Shown here: positions 34,903-44,800 of the stretch, piece by piece
Layout: every line of letters begins with the position of its first letter
How positions within the stretch are numbered: position 1 is the first letter of the stretch
From: Azolla caroliniana
Lineage: Eukaryota > Polypodiophyta
Direction of reading: 5' to 3'
Length of the DNA stretch: 64,000 nucleotides
NCBI GenBank assembly: GCA_043228905.1
Contig: JBHGNT010000015.1
Span: 11,222,001 to 11,286,000, forward strand
The notes under the pieces: model-generated
What the model was told of the DNA's origin: nothing
The model's database searches: none
The model's input: only the letters and a program-made list of their open reading frames with translations
Program-made: the position numbers and the translations under genes

Positions 34903-35496
34903 TGATGGAAATAATCGAAACTTTCCAAACTTCACCTCTCGGCCACAACCAAGGAAAACACACGAATCGTTGTTGCAGAAAATGGGAAATGCAGTGGACA
35001 CACGATTTAACGTGGAAAACCCTGTACGGGAAAAACCACGGGAGTACAAGACTCCGAAGCAAAACTATGCACAGAGAAGTATACAATGGCGAGCTGCAAG
35101 GCGACGACCTTGAGCTCACTGTCCTCGCCACAGGCGGCGGAAATACACAGAGGCATCGACCTCTTCCTCTCTCACGCTCTATCTCTCTCACGGCTGCTCT
35201 CTCTTCACTCCTCTTGAGTGGAAAAACAGAAAAATGAGTAGCAACATTAAAACTGTTTGCCCTAAGTCACATTTATACACATGTGACTTTCGGGCTATTT
35301 ACAACTATAGCCTCAAGGGCTCTTGGCAAACATATTCACGAATATATCCCCGCATCCGGATCTCTCTCCGGGTACATTCGTCATCCGGCTCCGTAACCGG
35401 GATCTTCATCATCCGGTTCCGAAACCGAAACCGGGCTTGTCGTCATTCATCTCCGACATCCGACCATCCCATCCGAAAGGGACCGTAATCCCAACA
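34903..35496 (-). repeat. 5' LTR of the young family-A copia
   Basis: Same length as the 3' LTR (594 bp) and nearly identical. It is flanked on the right by ACGTG (35497-35501). Transcription would start inside it and run to lower coordinates. Confidence 0.94.
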
Positions 35497-35501
35497 ACGT
35501 G

Positions 35502-36373
35502 CAGGATCCGGGGTGGGACCACCATGGTCTTAGACCAAGGAGCCGGTAAGAAAAGTGTGAAGGAGAGGTATGGCTATCCGGATTTCCTTCGGATGACTTC
35601 CACGAAGCGTTGTACGAACAAGTATCCGGTCGAGATCGGTTTCCGGAAGACGGATGAGGAGCACACGGGCTCGGACACGTGAACTGCATCGCGTCGGCTT
35701 GTCGCCAGATACCGGACAATGAGCACTCAGCTCAGAGACTCTGGTTAAGCATGCAATCAGGTAGAACAGAGATATGAATGCAGACGGAAGCAGAGAAAAG
35801 ATACTCAATGACACAGTGAAAACCTAATACAACAAAGATAATCGATTAATCAATGACAGAGAGGAATACACCCAAACTCGGCCAGTAACAGAGCCCTAAG
35901 CTCTTAACACAGACACGTTGGCCCTAGTGAGCCTCTGATCGGGAGCACATGGGCTTCTAGCGCGAACAGAGGCCTCACAAAAGCACACCGAAATGACAAG
36001 ACAAAAACCGTTGTCTTGCAGAGCTCCAACCGACAACACTTTGTCCTCCAAAATGATGGATCCCTTCCTTAGTCTTTCCTACCTCCTTTTGTAGTTCAAG
36101 GAGAGGGACGAGTTGTTACATGGTCCTAAGACAACCACTTTACTCCTTGATTCTCTCCTCGATCTCCTCCAATCAATCACCTTTATTCCTCTTTTCGTGT
36201 GACCATAAAGTACCTATCAAATCCCTTGTACTTTATATTCCTCAACGCTCAACTAATACTATGTTATTTACACATGTTTGTACATAAAGACAATTTTCAT
36301 TTGCATACTTGCACACCCCCGTTCAAGCCCATTCGGCTCTGTTTTCTTCCTATGGCCGGAATCCTTCACGACA
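35502..36373 (-). repeat. Element III L-family LTR, outer part
   Basis: This continues the LTR interrupted at 30194. It has the GGGGTGGGACCACCATGGTCTTAGACC block (compare GGGACCACGGGGGTCTTGGACT in the LTRs at 4921 and 9427), a TATA-like box on the minus strand near 36087-36095, and an end CCTTCACGACA at 36373. The outer neighbour is gypsy D RT sequence, so element III inserted into that gypsy. No coding content. Confidence 0.7.
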
Positions 36374-36726
36374 CCGGTGCACTACAATATGTAATGGTAT
36401 TGCAAAGTCCGCCAAATACCAAAGCATCTAGCTGTGCCACTAGATTTGGCCAAGGAACCGGCTCAATGCCTTCGTGTTCATTGGTGCCGGTGCTTGCAAA
36501 ATCTCTTTCACTTTGTCTGGATCGACGACGATGCTGTCCTGACTTAGAATGTGGCCAAGCAATGCTCCGTTGGTGATTGTGAATGGACATTTCACCGGAG
36601 TCAAACTTAGTTTGGTTTTCTGGCATTTTTCTAAACACGTTCGGAAATGTTCTAAGTGTTTCGTCTTCCGGCTGTACACAGCGAAGTCGTCTAGGAAAAC
36701 CTACATAAACGCTAGAATGTATTCAC
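36374..36726 (-). pseudogene. Gypsy D RT fragment, C-terminal side
   Basis: On the minus strand the sequence reads YSRKTKHLEHFRTCLEKC, then TNGALLGHILSQDSIVVDPDKV, then TKALSRFLGQI and WYLADFAIPLHIVVHR. This is the palm/thumb part of a gypsy RT after the YLDD region. The other half lies at 42264-42667, across the family-B copia inserted at 36727-42263. It is a degenerate copy of the same type as 48284-49287. Interrupted by element III at 36373. Confidence 0.8.
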
Positions 36727-37032
36727 TGTTGGGGACAAAGGCCGTGTCGATGCGGAAGATCAAATAGCATTCGATTCGTTTTGAGTACCTGCGTATGACA
36801 GTTTGCAAGATCGTGCACAGAGACAGAGAGAGAGAGAGAGAGAGAGGCACAAAATAACTTTCTATTCAATAGAAAAGAATAATACAACCAACCTTACAAA
36901 AAGGTTACAAGGTCACTTTATATAGTGACCGACTTAGGGCAACTACCATTTATGCTAATTACACAAATGGCCCAAACTTGATCTATACAAAGAGATAGTG
37001 TGAATACGTCCATTATACACTTGTATTCGACA
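36727..37032 (-). repeat. 3' LTR of the intact family-B copia
   Basis: Minus strand starts TGTCGAATACAAGTG and ends CCTTTGTCCCCAACA. It contains a GA run (36824-36846), and a TATA-like CACTATATAAAGTGACC on the minus strand (rc of 36912-36928) that is part of an inverted repeat. Length 306 bp. Confidence 0.94.
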
Positions 37033-37046
37033 CTCCCCCGTAATGG
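37033..37046 (-). other. Polypurine tract of the intact family-B copia
   Basis: The minus strand reads CCCATTACGGGGGAG next to the 3' LTR. The decayed relative has CCCATTACGGGAGAG at the same place (27264-27278). Confidence 0.8.
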
Positions 37047-37225
37047 GCGTATACATGGGTTATCTAAGATTACAGGTATAAACCTAGGTTCTCGGACATA
37101 TCAGTTTTGTTCGAGTCGGCAGGGTCCGAAGGCAGAAGACCGGACTGGTCGGGTCGGAAGAGTTGAAGCCGATCGTTAAGGAACTGATGTCAGTTGTCGG
37201 AAACCATCCTGCGCTGTGTCCGGCT

Positions 37226-40200
37226 CTAACCGGACTGGTTTGTCGTTACGCCCATCTGATGCCGAAGGGACCGAAAGCGGTCTGCCGAAAGACACTTGGT
37301 CATTCCATCTGCGACATTGTCGGTTGTGGATATTTTCTCTAGACCGATTTTCCCTGAAATGACGCAGTCCCGAACGAAGTGATACCGAACGTCGATATGT
37401 TTGGAGGCGTTGTGGTGAAACGGATTTCTCGACAAGGCAACAGCACCTTGACTGTCGCTATAGACAACTGGGGCCGAGTCATGGTCGACTTGTCGGAACG
37501 TGTGCGCCAGCCGGCCGAGCCACAAAGCTTCTTTTGCAGCGTCGGACGCAGCTACATATTCTGCTTCGGTCGTTGAGGTCGCTGTGCACTCCTGAAGTTT
37601 CGACTTCCACGAAATTGCTCCATTGCCGAATTTGAAGCAGTATCCAGTTGTTGATTTCCGACTGTCTATACAGCCGGCGAAGTCCGAGTCGGTGTAACCG
37701 ACTACGCCTGAGGTTGAGTTCGGGCCGAAAAGAATGTCGTGATCTTTTGTGCCAGCCAGATATTTGAACACATGCTTGACTGCGTTCCAATGCGATCGGC
37801 CAGGATTGTGCATAAATCTGCTAACGACTCCTACGGCATGAGAAATATCAGGCCGTGTCGCGACCATCAGGTACATAAGGGAGCCGACTGCCGGTGCATA
37901 CGGTACCGACTTCATATCTTCCCCCTCCGGACCGGATGTCGGGCAGTCTCGCTGAGAGAGCCGAAGATTCATGGGGAGCGGGGTTGAAGCAGATTTGGCT
38001 GATTGCATGTTGAAGCGTTCCAAGACACGTCCGATATAGTCGGTCTGAGACAAAAAAAGATGTCGTTTATCGCGATGCCGACTAATCTTCATGCCAAGTA
38101 TGTGTCGTGCAGGACCGAGGTCCTTCATGGCAAACTTCAACCGCAATTGCCGAATGAGATCGGTAAGTTCGCCCGTGTGGCGTCCAGAAATTAGCATGTC
38201 GTCCACGTAAATGATGAGGAAGATGGGTGATCCATCTTGAGCTGTGTTGGTAAAAAGACAATGGTCCTCATCGCTTTTTGAGAAGCCGATCGATTGGATG
38301 AAGTCGTCGAACTTCTTGTACCATTGTCGCGGTGCCTGTTTGAGGCCGTATAGACTCTTCCTGAGTCGGCAGACTAGATGTTCTTGGCCAGGTGCAACGA
38401 AGCCTTTTGGCTGCTCCATATAAATTTCCTCTTCAAGATCACCATGGAGGAAGGCTGTTTTGACATCTAGCTGAATCAGCTCCAAGTTGTCGGCTGCCAC
38501 TACGCCGAGTAGAAAACGAAGGGTTGTCATTTTCACCACTGGTGAAAAAATCTCGTCGAAGTCGACGCCATATTCTTGTCGGAAGCCCTTCGCAACTAAT
38601 CTGGCCTTGTACTTTGGGGTGGTCGAATCAGACGTCTCTTTTAGTCGATAAACCCACTTGCAAGGAAGAGCACGTCGATTCTTAGGTAATTCGACCAGAT
38701 CCCAAGTCTTGTTTGCCCGAATGGAGTGCATTTCCGACTCCATCGCCAGATGCCAGGTGGCGGAATCGACAGATGTCGATGCTTCTTCGTAAGACGTCGG
38801 TTCGCCGGCGTCGGTGAAGAAAATTCCAGGAGAATACCTCTCCGGAGGTTGCGACAGTCTCTCGGATCGTCGAGGTATGATTGGACTGGTCGCATCGGGT
38901 ATCGAGGTCGGATGGTCCGAAAGCGAATTATTCTGCTGTGCCGAGTCAGAGTTGTCCGAGTCGGTGGTGTAAGGTTCAGCTACCCGTGAAGCTGACTGTG
39001 TGTTAAGAGCGGGGCCTTCTTGAAGGGTCGGCACATCGGAAAATGTTACCCTTCGGACTTCGATCGGTTTTTCGACTGATGGATTCATAGCCGACTCGTT
39101 GAACACAACGTCCGAACTTCGAACGATTTGTCTGCGTTCGGGGTCCCAGAGTCGGTATCCCATTTCGCCGTCTGATCCATATCCAAGGAAAATGCATTTC
39201 CTGGACCGAGGTGCAAGTTTTCGGCGATCATCTTTCGGAATAAGGGCGTACGCCTCGCATCCGAAGATTCTCAGCTTGTCGTAATTCGGCTTACTGCCGA
39301 TCCATAGTTCCTGAGGAATTTGAAGTCCTAGAGGTCTGCTTGGCGACATATTGATTATGTGTACAGCCGTGAGTAGAGCCTCTGCCCAGAAGCCATCCGA
39401 CAGTCCGGAGTGTTGGAGCATGGAAACTATCCGTTCTTGGATTGTCCGATTCATGCGTTCTGCAATCCCGTTTTGCTCCGGACTGTGTGGTGCCGTAAAT
39501 TCACGTCGGATGCCGCGTTGTCGGCAGAATTTGACGAATTCTTCTGATTTGAACTCTCCCCCATTGTCTGTCCGAAAGCATTTCAGTTTTCGGTCAGTTT
39601 GATTTTCTACCATAGCGAGCCAATCGGAGAAGATCGAGAAGACACGATCTTTGGTTCGAATTGGATAGGCCCACACCTTTCGAGTCGAATCGTCAATAAA
39701 ACTGACGAAGTAAGAGGCACCGCCGAGAGACTGATGCGGCATTGGGCCGCAGACGTCCGAGTGGACTAAATCGAGAGGTCTCGTTTCTCTTGGTGCTGAT
39801 GTCGGGTGTGATGCGGCTGCTTGTTTGCCATACTGGCAATGTTCGCAGAATTGATGGTCCGAGAAGGAGAGTTTAGGGATGTATCCGGCTCTAGATAGGT
39901 GCGTAATGCCGGCCTTGCTGAGGTGTCCTAATCTTCTGTGCCATAGTGATGACACAGGAATATCCACCAAAAACAGGTTACCCTCTCTGAGCGTAACATG
40001 TAACGGATACAGTGAGTGTATCTTGGGTCCTCTAGCAAGCAGGAGGTTCCCCCTGTGGAGTGTCCACCCTCCCGAAGAAAAACCGACACGAATGTCGTCT
40101 TCATCTAGTTGTCCGACTGAGATCAATGGCCTTGAGAGCTCGGGTACATGTCGGACATTGCGAAGTACAAGTGTAGAGCCACCTGCAAGGTTGAGCTCTA

Positions 40201-41260
40201 CTGTGCCGATTCCAATGATGTCACAGTGTTGCGAGTTGCCGACTCGAACTGAGTCGGAGTGACGGATCGTATATTGCCGAAATTGGGATCGATGAGGAGT
40301 CACGTGAAATGACGCGCCCGAATCTAAGAGCCATGTGCTCGATTCTTCAGTCGTGAGCAGAACTTCTGATCCGACTGGATTTTCGATTGATAGTATATTC
40401 GGGTCGTTTGGTAGCACATCAGCTGAGAAGCTGACGTAATTGATCTCCTCATGCCGGCCACTCTTCTTGTCTGATTTCTGAGACTTGTTGTTCTTGTTCT
40501 TGAGTGCGCGGCAGTCGGCTTTGATGTGTCCGGGTTTCTTGCAATAGTTGCATATTCGATTATCCCGTGACTGGCTCCGTCTTCGCTGATTGTTCGGCTG
40601 CCGTGAGGAATCTCTTCCTCGTATGTTCGATCGGTCTGTCGAACCTTGTACTACATAAGCGTCGTCTGTTGAGTCTTTGGCAAAAGACTTTCTCCGAGCT
40701 GCTTCGGTCAGGATTGCGCTCGTGACTTCGGAGTATTTAACAGCCGTGGTTGACGCGTTGCACACGGTTGTGACGAAAGTTTCCCATGATGAGGGAAGGC
40801 TGCTCATGAGTATCATTGCTCTGAGTTCATCCTCGATTGCCGTCCCCTGAGATGAGATTTGGGAGCTTATGCTTTCGTACTCATTGAGATGTGCTTGAAC
40901 CGAATCGGATTCTTTCATCCGCAAGTTGTAGAGGCACCGGATCCGAAACATCTTCGTTGCGGCGACCTTCTTTTCGTAAGTGTCCGACAATGTTTTCCAC
41001 AGTTCGAATGCTGTCGTACACGATTGCACCGTAAAGTATACCGATTCCGATAGGTGCATCCGAATCGTGGCGCGGACGATTCTGTCCAGCTTCTGCCACT
41101 CAATTGGTTTGTATCCTTCTGGAGGTTCTTCATTTTCGATGGGATCGATTTGCCCCTTGACTATGAGATAGTCCTGCATTTGCTCCTTCCAGAAGTTGAA
41201 GTTCGATCCATCGAACTTTCGTAGACTCATTTCTGACGAGCCGGATGTTGATGCCATCAA
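37226..41260 (-). CDS. Intact Ty1/copia gag-pol polyprotein (1344 aa)
   Basis: One open frame encodes all parts of an autonomous copia element. Gag covers residues 1 to about 236, with a CCHC knuckle at 237-250 (CNYCKKPGHIKADC). Protease has its active site DSG at 313-315. The integrase zinc-binding residues are H441, H445, C472 and C475; its catalytic triad is D502, D565 and E601. RT has motif A Asp932 and YVDD at 1018-1021. RNase H acidic residues are D1191, E1232 and D1269, with the usual SKHIDVRYHF block near 1286. The length is normal for the family. The start follows a long leader (41261-41940); MMAS offers two adjacent ATGs. Every catalytic residue I could check is present, so the element may be able to move. 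Expression would be from the LTR at 41956-42263. Confidence 0.95.
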   Translation of the reverse strand: MMASTSGSSEMSLRKFDGSNFNFWKEQMQDYLIVKGQIDPIENEEPPEGYKPIEWQKLDRIVRATIRMHLSESVYFTVQSCTTAFELWKTLSDTYEKKVAATKMFRIRCLYNLRMKESDSVQAHLNEYESISSQISSQGTAIEDELRAMILMSSLPSSWETFVTTVCNASTTAVKYSEVTSAILTEAARRKSFAKDSTDDAYVVQGSTDRSNIRGRDSSRQPNNQRRRSQSRDNRICNYCKKPGHIKADCRALKNKNNKSQKSDKKSGRHEEINYVSFSADVLPNDPNILSIENPVGSEVLLTTEESSTWLLDSGASFHVTPHRSQFRQYTIRHSDSVRVGNSQHCDIIGIGTVELNLAGGSTLVLRNVRHVPELSRPLISVGQLDEDDIRVGFSSGGWTLHRGNLLLARGPKIHSLYPLHVTLREGNLFLVDIPVSSLWHRRLGHLSKAGITHLSRAGYIPKLSFSDHQFCEHCQYGKQAAASHPTSAPRETRPLDLVHSDVCGPMPHQSLGGASYFVSFIDDSTRKVWAYPIRTKDRVFSIFSDWLAMVENQTDRKLKCFRTDNGGEFKSEEFVKFCRQRGIRREFTAPHSPEQNGIAERMNRTIQERIVSMLQHSGLSDGFWAEALLTAVHIINMSPSRPLGLQIPQELWIGSKPNYDKLRIFGCEAYALIPKDDRRKLAPRSRKCIFLGYGSDGEMGYRLWDPERRQIVRSSDVVFNESAMNPSVEKPIEVRRVTFSDVPTLQEGPALNTQSASRVAEPYTTDSDNSDSAQQNNSLSDHPTSIPDATSPIIPRRSERLSQPPERYSPGIFFTDAGEPTSYEEASTSVDSATWHLAMESEMHSIRANKTWDLVELPKNRRALPCKWVYRLKETSDSTTPKYKARLVAKGFRQEYGVDFDEIFSPVVKMTTLRFLLGVVAADNLELIQLDVKTAFLHGDLEEEIYMEQPKGFVAPGQEHLVCRLRKSLYGLKQAPRQWYKKFDDFIQSIGFSKSDEDHCLFTNTAQDGSPIFLIIYVDDMLISGRHTGELTDLIRQLRLKFAMKDLGPARHILGMKISRHRDKRHLFLSQTDYIGRVLERFNMQSAKSASTPLPMNLRLSQRDCPTSGPEGEDMKSVPYAPAVGSLMYLMVATRPDISHAVGVVSRFMHNPGRSHWNAVKHVFKYLAGTKDHDILFGPNSTSGVVGYTDSDFAGCIDSRKSTTGYCFKFGNGAISWKSKLQECTATSTTEAEYVAASDAAKEALWLGRLAHTFRQVDHDSAPVVYSDSQGAVALSRNPFHHNASKHIDVRYHFVRDCVISGKIGLEKISTTDNVADGMTKCLSADRFRSLRHQMGVTTNQSG

Positions 41261-41940
41261 ATTTGGTTTCGGTTGACGAAGCTCGGTTCGGAGTTGACTA
41301 CGAACCTTGTTGGAGTGCAGCCGGTTGGCTCACCCGATATCGTTCTAGTCGGATTTGAACCCGAGTCGGTTCGGCTTCGGATATATGTGTTGTTGAACTT
41401 GCTCGAATTGACTCCGGTAACTTGAGGGACAGAACCGACTGGTCTTCCCGAATGTTGCCGAGTCGGAGTGAGCCCGGTTCGCTTCCGAATATATATGCCA
41501 AATACCGATTATTGAAACCGATTGTCTGGACCGATTCTGCTTCGGGTGACTGCAGCGACGAGAGAGACGGATCCAACTGATCCTCCCGAATGTCGATCAG
41601 CCGGATGAAGCACGAATTGGGGTTGTTGTCTTGAGACCGATCTGCACCGAGTGGTTACAATGAGCGGCAAGCAACGTTTGATGACCTCTTCGGATGCCGT
41701 TTAACCGAGTGGAGCACGATCGTGTCAATGTTGCACTAGGGGATTTCACCTCGAGCGGTTACGATCACAAGGAACAGAGTACAACCGGCTGGCTTACTCC
41801 AAGTGAAGATGATCTAACGCGATGAGATGCAAGCCTCGTTTTTTCTTCTTCTTCTCTCTTCTTCGAATGACGCAGGAAACCGAATGCTGTGCAGGCTGAG
41901 ACGACGGCCGACAGCGAGTTGAAGGACCGAATACTGTGCA
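41261..41940 (-). other. 5' leader of the family-B copia
   Basis: About 680 bases between primer site and gag start. It has no long frame that agrees with known proteins. Two imperfect copies of a block with CATTCGGGAGGA/AACATTCGGGAAGACCAGTC lie near 41580-41590 and 41435-41455 (minus strand), so the leader itself is internally repetitive. The same type of block is repeated in the decayed relative at 21494 and 21650. Confidence 0.6.
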
Positions 41941-41953
41941 GGCTCTGATACCA
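41941..41953 (-). other. Initiator-Met tRNA primer binding site
   Basis: The minus strand reads TGGTATCAGAGCC, two bases inside the 5' LTR. This is the common copia primer site. Confidence 0.94.
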
Positions 41954-41955
41954 GA

Positions 41956-42263
41956 TGTTGGGGACAAAGGCCGTGTCGATGCGGAAGATCAAATAGCATT
42001 CGATTCGTTTTGAGTACCTGCGTATGACAGTTTGCAAGATCGTGCACAGAGACAGAGAGAGAGAGAGAGAGAGAGAGGCACAAAATAACTTTCTATTCAA
42101 TAGAAAAGAATAATACAACCAACCTTACAAAAAGGTTACAAGGTCACTTTATATAGTGACCGACTTAGGGCAACTACCATTTATGCTAATTACACAAATG
42201 GCCCAAACTTGATCTATACAAAGAGATAGTGTGAATACGTCCATTATACACTTGTATTCGACA
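41956..42263 (-). repeat. 5' LTR of the intact family-B copia
   Basis: Length 308 bp. It matches 36727-37032 except for one extra GA unit in the GA run near 42053-42077. Flanked on the right by TTCAC (42264-42268). Confidence 0.95.
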
Positions 42264-42667
42264 TTCACCAAATATTTCCATTATAATCCTCTGGAATGTC
42301 ACTGGTGCGGTCTTTAACCTGAACATCATTACTACTGAGACGAAGACTTCCCATTCAGTGACTAACGTTGTCTTCTCTTGTTTGTCTAGATGCATCCATA
42401 TTGAAACCATCTAGGAAACTGTACACCTCATGTCCGGCTACTGCATCTAGTACTCCGTCCAGTAAAGGGAATGGAAGAGTGGTGGTTCCTGTTGTCGTGA
42501 AAGTTTCCGACTACAGTGAGAAAACCGGATGGAATGGGTAAAGTCGTGGATGTGCAACATGTGCACATGTACATTCCGTCTAGGAAACTATACACCTCAT
42601 GTCCGGCTACCGCATCTAGTACTCCGTCTAGTAAAGGGAGTGGAAAAGAGTTGGTTCCTATTGTCAT
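42264..42667 (-). pseudogene. Gypsy D RT fragment, N-terminal side
   Basis: On the minus strand the pieces LPLLDGVLDAVAGHEVYSFLDG, QEKTTLVTEWEVFVSVVMMF, LKTAPVTFQRIIMEIFGE follow each other with frame changes. They form the RT fingers/palm before the catalytic YLDD. The piece LLDGVLDAVAGHEVYSFLD is present twice because of a 169-bp tandem duplication (42411-42748). The sequence joins that at 36374-36726 across the copia insertion. Confidence 0.8.
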
Positions 42668-42748
42668 GAAGATTTCCGGCTACAATGAGAAAACTGGATG
42701 GAATGGGTAAAGTTGTCGATGTGCAACATGTGCACATGTACATTAGGA
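42411..42748. repeat. 169-bp tandem duplication across a gypsy RT/LTR junction
   Basis: The unit starting CTAGGAAACT occurs at 42411 and 42580. Each copy contains a piece of gypsy RT (minus strand) followed by the first 90 or so bases of an L-family LTR (TGTCGTGAAAGTTTCC at 42491; TGTCATGAAGATTTCC at 42660). The copies differ at roughly a dozen positions, so the duplication is not recent. Confidence 0.8.
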
Positions 42749-42985
42749 AATGTATATAAAATAATAGGGGATATTTATCCCACATTGTAACGTCCTTCCT
42801 TCCTTGGACTATAAAACAAGGGAGGGGTCTCTTGTGAAGGGGTTGCCCATTTTGAGTTAGGAGGGTATACTGTTAGATCTAAGGTATGGTAGTCTTTCTC
42901 TTCTTCTTACTTTCTTTAGGGTTTCATTTAGTTCTTCTTCGTTGTCGTCATGTGGGTTGGGTTTCTCATTTGAGTGGAGTATTGT
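42660..42985 (+). repeat. L-family LTR in plus orientation (right edge unclear)
   Basis: Starting TGTCATGAAGATTTCCGGCT, it contains TTATCCCACATTGTAACGTCC, a TATA box (GGACTATAAAACAAGG, 42808-42823) and GGGGTTGCCCATTTTGAG. These are the same blocks, in the same order, as the reverse complement of 5440-5550. The CGACA end is not recognisable, so the right edge is arbitrary. Confidence 0.6.
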
Positions 42986-44140
42986 TAGTTCCACACATTG
43001 ACTTTGAGGCAATAGTTCTTCGAGACAAAAATTAAATAAAATTAACGAAATCGAGTCAATCCACAAAGAATTACTAGCACCAATTGGTGTGATGAGTCTG
43101 GTTGATGACAATATGGGGCTAAGTCCGTTGAAATCGAGGTCCTAGGTCAAATGGTGATTGAAAGAGGTTGTAAAAGCCCATAAGAGGATGATGGGGTCTT
43201 TGGAGCATGCATATGTATCACACATTCTAATCAATTCCTTAATTAAATTCCACAAGTGTGGCCATGAATATTTGAAAATCCTAGACCAAGGGTTTTGCAT
43301 TATCAAAAATGTTTGTCCATCTTATGGTGATTATACTCATACAAGATCTTGATTTGACAAGGAATAATTAGCACATTTCCTAGGTCGTTCTAAAGGAGGG
43401 GTCCATCTCCCACTGTGAACTTGGTTTTTGCATTGCCAAAATGCCCATTCATTGCATTGTTAAGACATTGTGACAAGATCTTGATTTTATAGGGTTTGTC
43501 TCACATTGTTCCTAGGGTGTCTTTAAATGTGAATTGATCTAGATCATTGCATTTTGTTTCTTTAATGGAGGTCAACGAAATTTATTTAATCTCCTTGGTC
43601 ATAGTTTCCATGATGATATCTTTGTTTATTGATTCATGGTGGTGCATAGGCCACAAATATTGAATTGTTCAGGCTTCAAAATCCACTAGCTTTGTTGGAT
43701 GTAGGCCTCATCCACCAAAATACAATGCAACATAAAAGAGTGTTCGCTTTACTAAGTTGGAAACCTAGTTGGAAAGAGATTTTGAAATCATAGGTGAGTT
43801 ATAAGTTGAACTCAAGACCTTTTTTATGGTTCAAAGCATGTGGTGTAAAGTAAATTTAAGGCTTTTATGGTTTTTCACCAATTGGATGCAATGTTGGGCC
43901 CCTACCAAGTAGTGTCACTATTCCTCGAATTTAAAGATTGAGGTTTCTAGCTCCTTATCATGCACTAGGTAATTGATTCCTATTAGTTTTTTGCTTCTCC
44001 AAAAAAATATGCTACCCATTAGTTAGGCAGAAATATAGGAGGTATCATATGAACAAGGGTCAGGCCTCATATAGAGCTTTGTGGCTTCGATTAACTCTAA
44101 ACTAGAGGCATCCGTCTACACTCTAGGGACAATGGGGCTG
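42986..44140. other. AT-rich spacer without recognisable gene
   Basis: I see only short open frames with no family resemblance and frequent stops on both strands. Part of it could be the decayed 3' end of the LINE fragment that begins at 44150 (minus strand), but no motif supports that. Confidence 0.5.
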
Positions 44141-44149
44141 GTCTGTCGT

Positions 44150-44800
44150 GAGCCATTGGACCGCCGCCCATGAGACCTCTCCATAACCTGTGCTACGAGT
44201 TAGTATCCGTAAACTTCGTTGCCATATTTCTTGCGCGTGTATGCAAGACCACAAGCAGTGTTGAGATGATTTAGTCGCTTCACCACAAAAGTGGCAAGTT
44301 GGGTCCAGTCCATATTTGTTGCTCCATTCCCCGGTTGGAAGGGGACGATGGCTAAGCAGCCAGAAAAATGACTTTGTTTTTTGGGGGAGATCGTTAATCC
44401 ATAGTTTCTCTCAAAACATGTGAAAAGAGAAGTAAAGTATGTTGTGTGATGCCCACCTATTTTTAATTCTCGGGTTTTAGCTGCCAATGGATTAGTAGGC
44501 ACCTTCTTAGCCCATAGTATATTAAGTGAAGAACTACCTTTTCTTCTTATTAGGGATGTTCTAATGATATTCCAGAGGGTCCAAGTCGAGTTGTTCTAGC
44601 ATGCGATTATCATAAATCCATACCTTATAATCTTCCTCCCAACTCTCTAGTTCAGGGTCTGTGTGCCATTTCTTGTCCATACACATGATGATTCGAATGG
44701 GATACCAATTCCCTTCAACTTCATTTGAAGAATGCAGGCACATTTGTAGAAAATCACCAATGATTCGCCTTCCTACCTTTTATGGTGACTGTTTTGCCAT
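44150..44800 (-). pseudogene. LINE fragment with zinc-binding RVT domain
   Basis: On the minus strand the frame INDLPQKTKSFFWLLSHRPL leads into DPTCHFCGEATKSSQHCLW and SCIHAQEIW (about 44400-44224). The pattern C-x2-C-x8-H-x4-C with a preceding W-x-L-x(n)-LP block is the zinc-binding domain found after RT in plant LINEs. A further piece upstream (44743-44561) is probably the region between RT and this domain. RT itself is missing and stops are present. Confidence 0.75.

Larger units (their letters stand above)
30190..35501 (-). mobile_element. Full-length young family-A copia (minus orientation)
   Basis: The element is complete: two 594-bp LTRs (30195-30788 and 34903-35496), ACGTG target duplications (30190-30194 and 35497-35501), an initiator-Met-type primer site, a polypurine tract and one long gag-pol reading frame. 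By eye the LTRs differ at only about three positions (for example near 30346, 30408 and 30446 against 35054, 35116 and 35154), so insertion was recent. One nonsense codon interrupts the polyprotein. It sits inside an L-family LTR, which resumes on both sides. Confidence 0.95.
36722..42268 (-). mobile_element. Full-length intact family-B copia (minus orientation)
   Basis: Complete element with TTCAC target duplications (36722-36726 and 42264-42268), LTRs of 306 and 308 bp that differ, as far as I can see, only by one GA unit, an initiator-Met primer site, a polypurine tract and an uninterrupted 1344-codon polyprotein. The identity of the LTRs indicates very recent insertion. It interrupts the RT of gypsy D. 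Confidence 0.96.

Noticed and set aside
34754-35191. 145-codon frame on the minus strand over the copia LTR and leader
   Set aside because: It runs through the LTR, primer site and gag start in a wrong frame. The gag frame from 34872 explains the coding signal.
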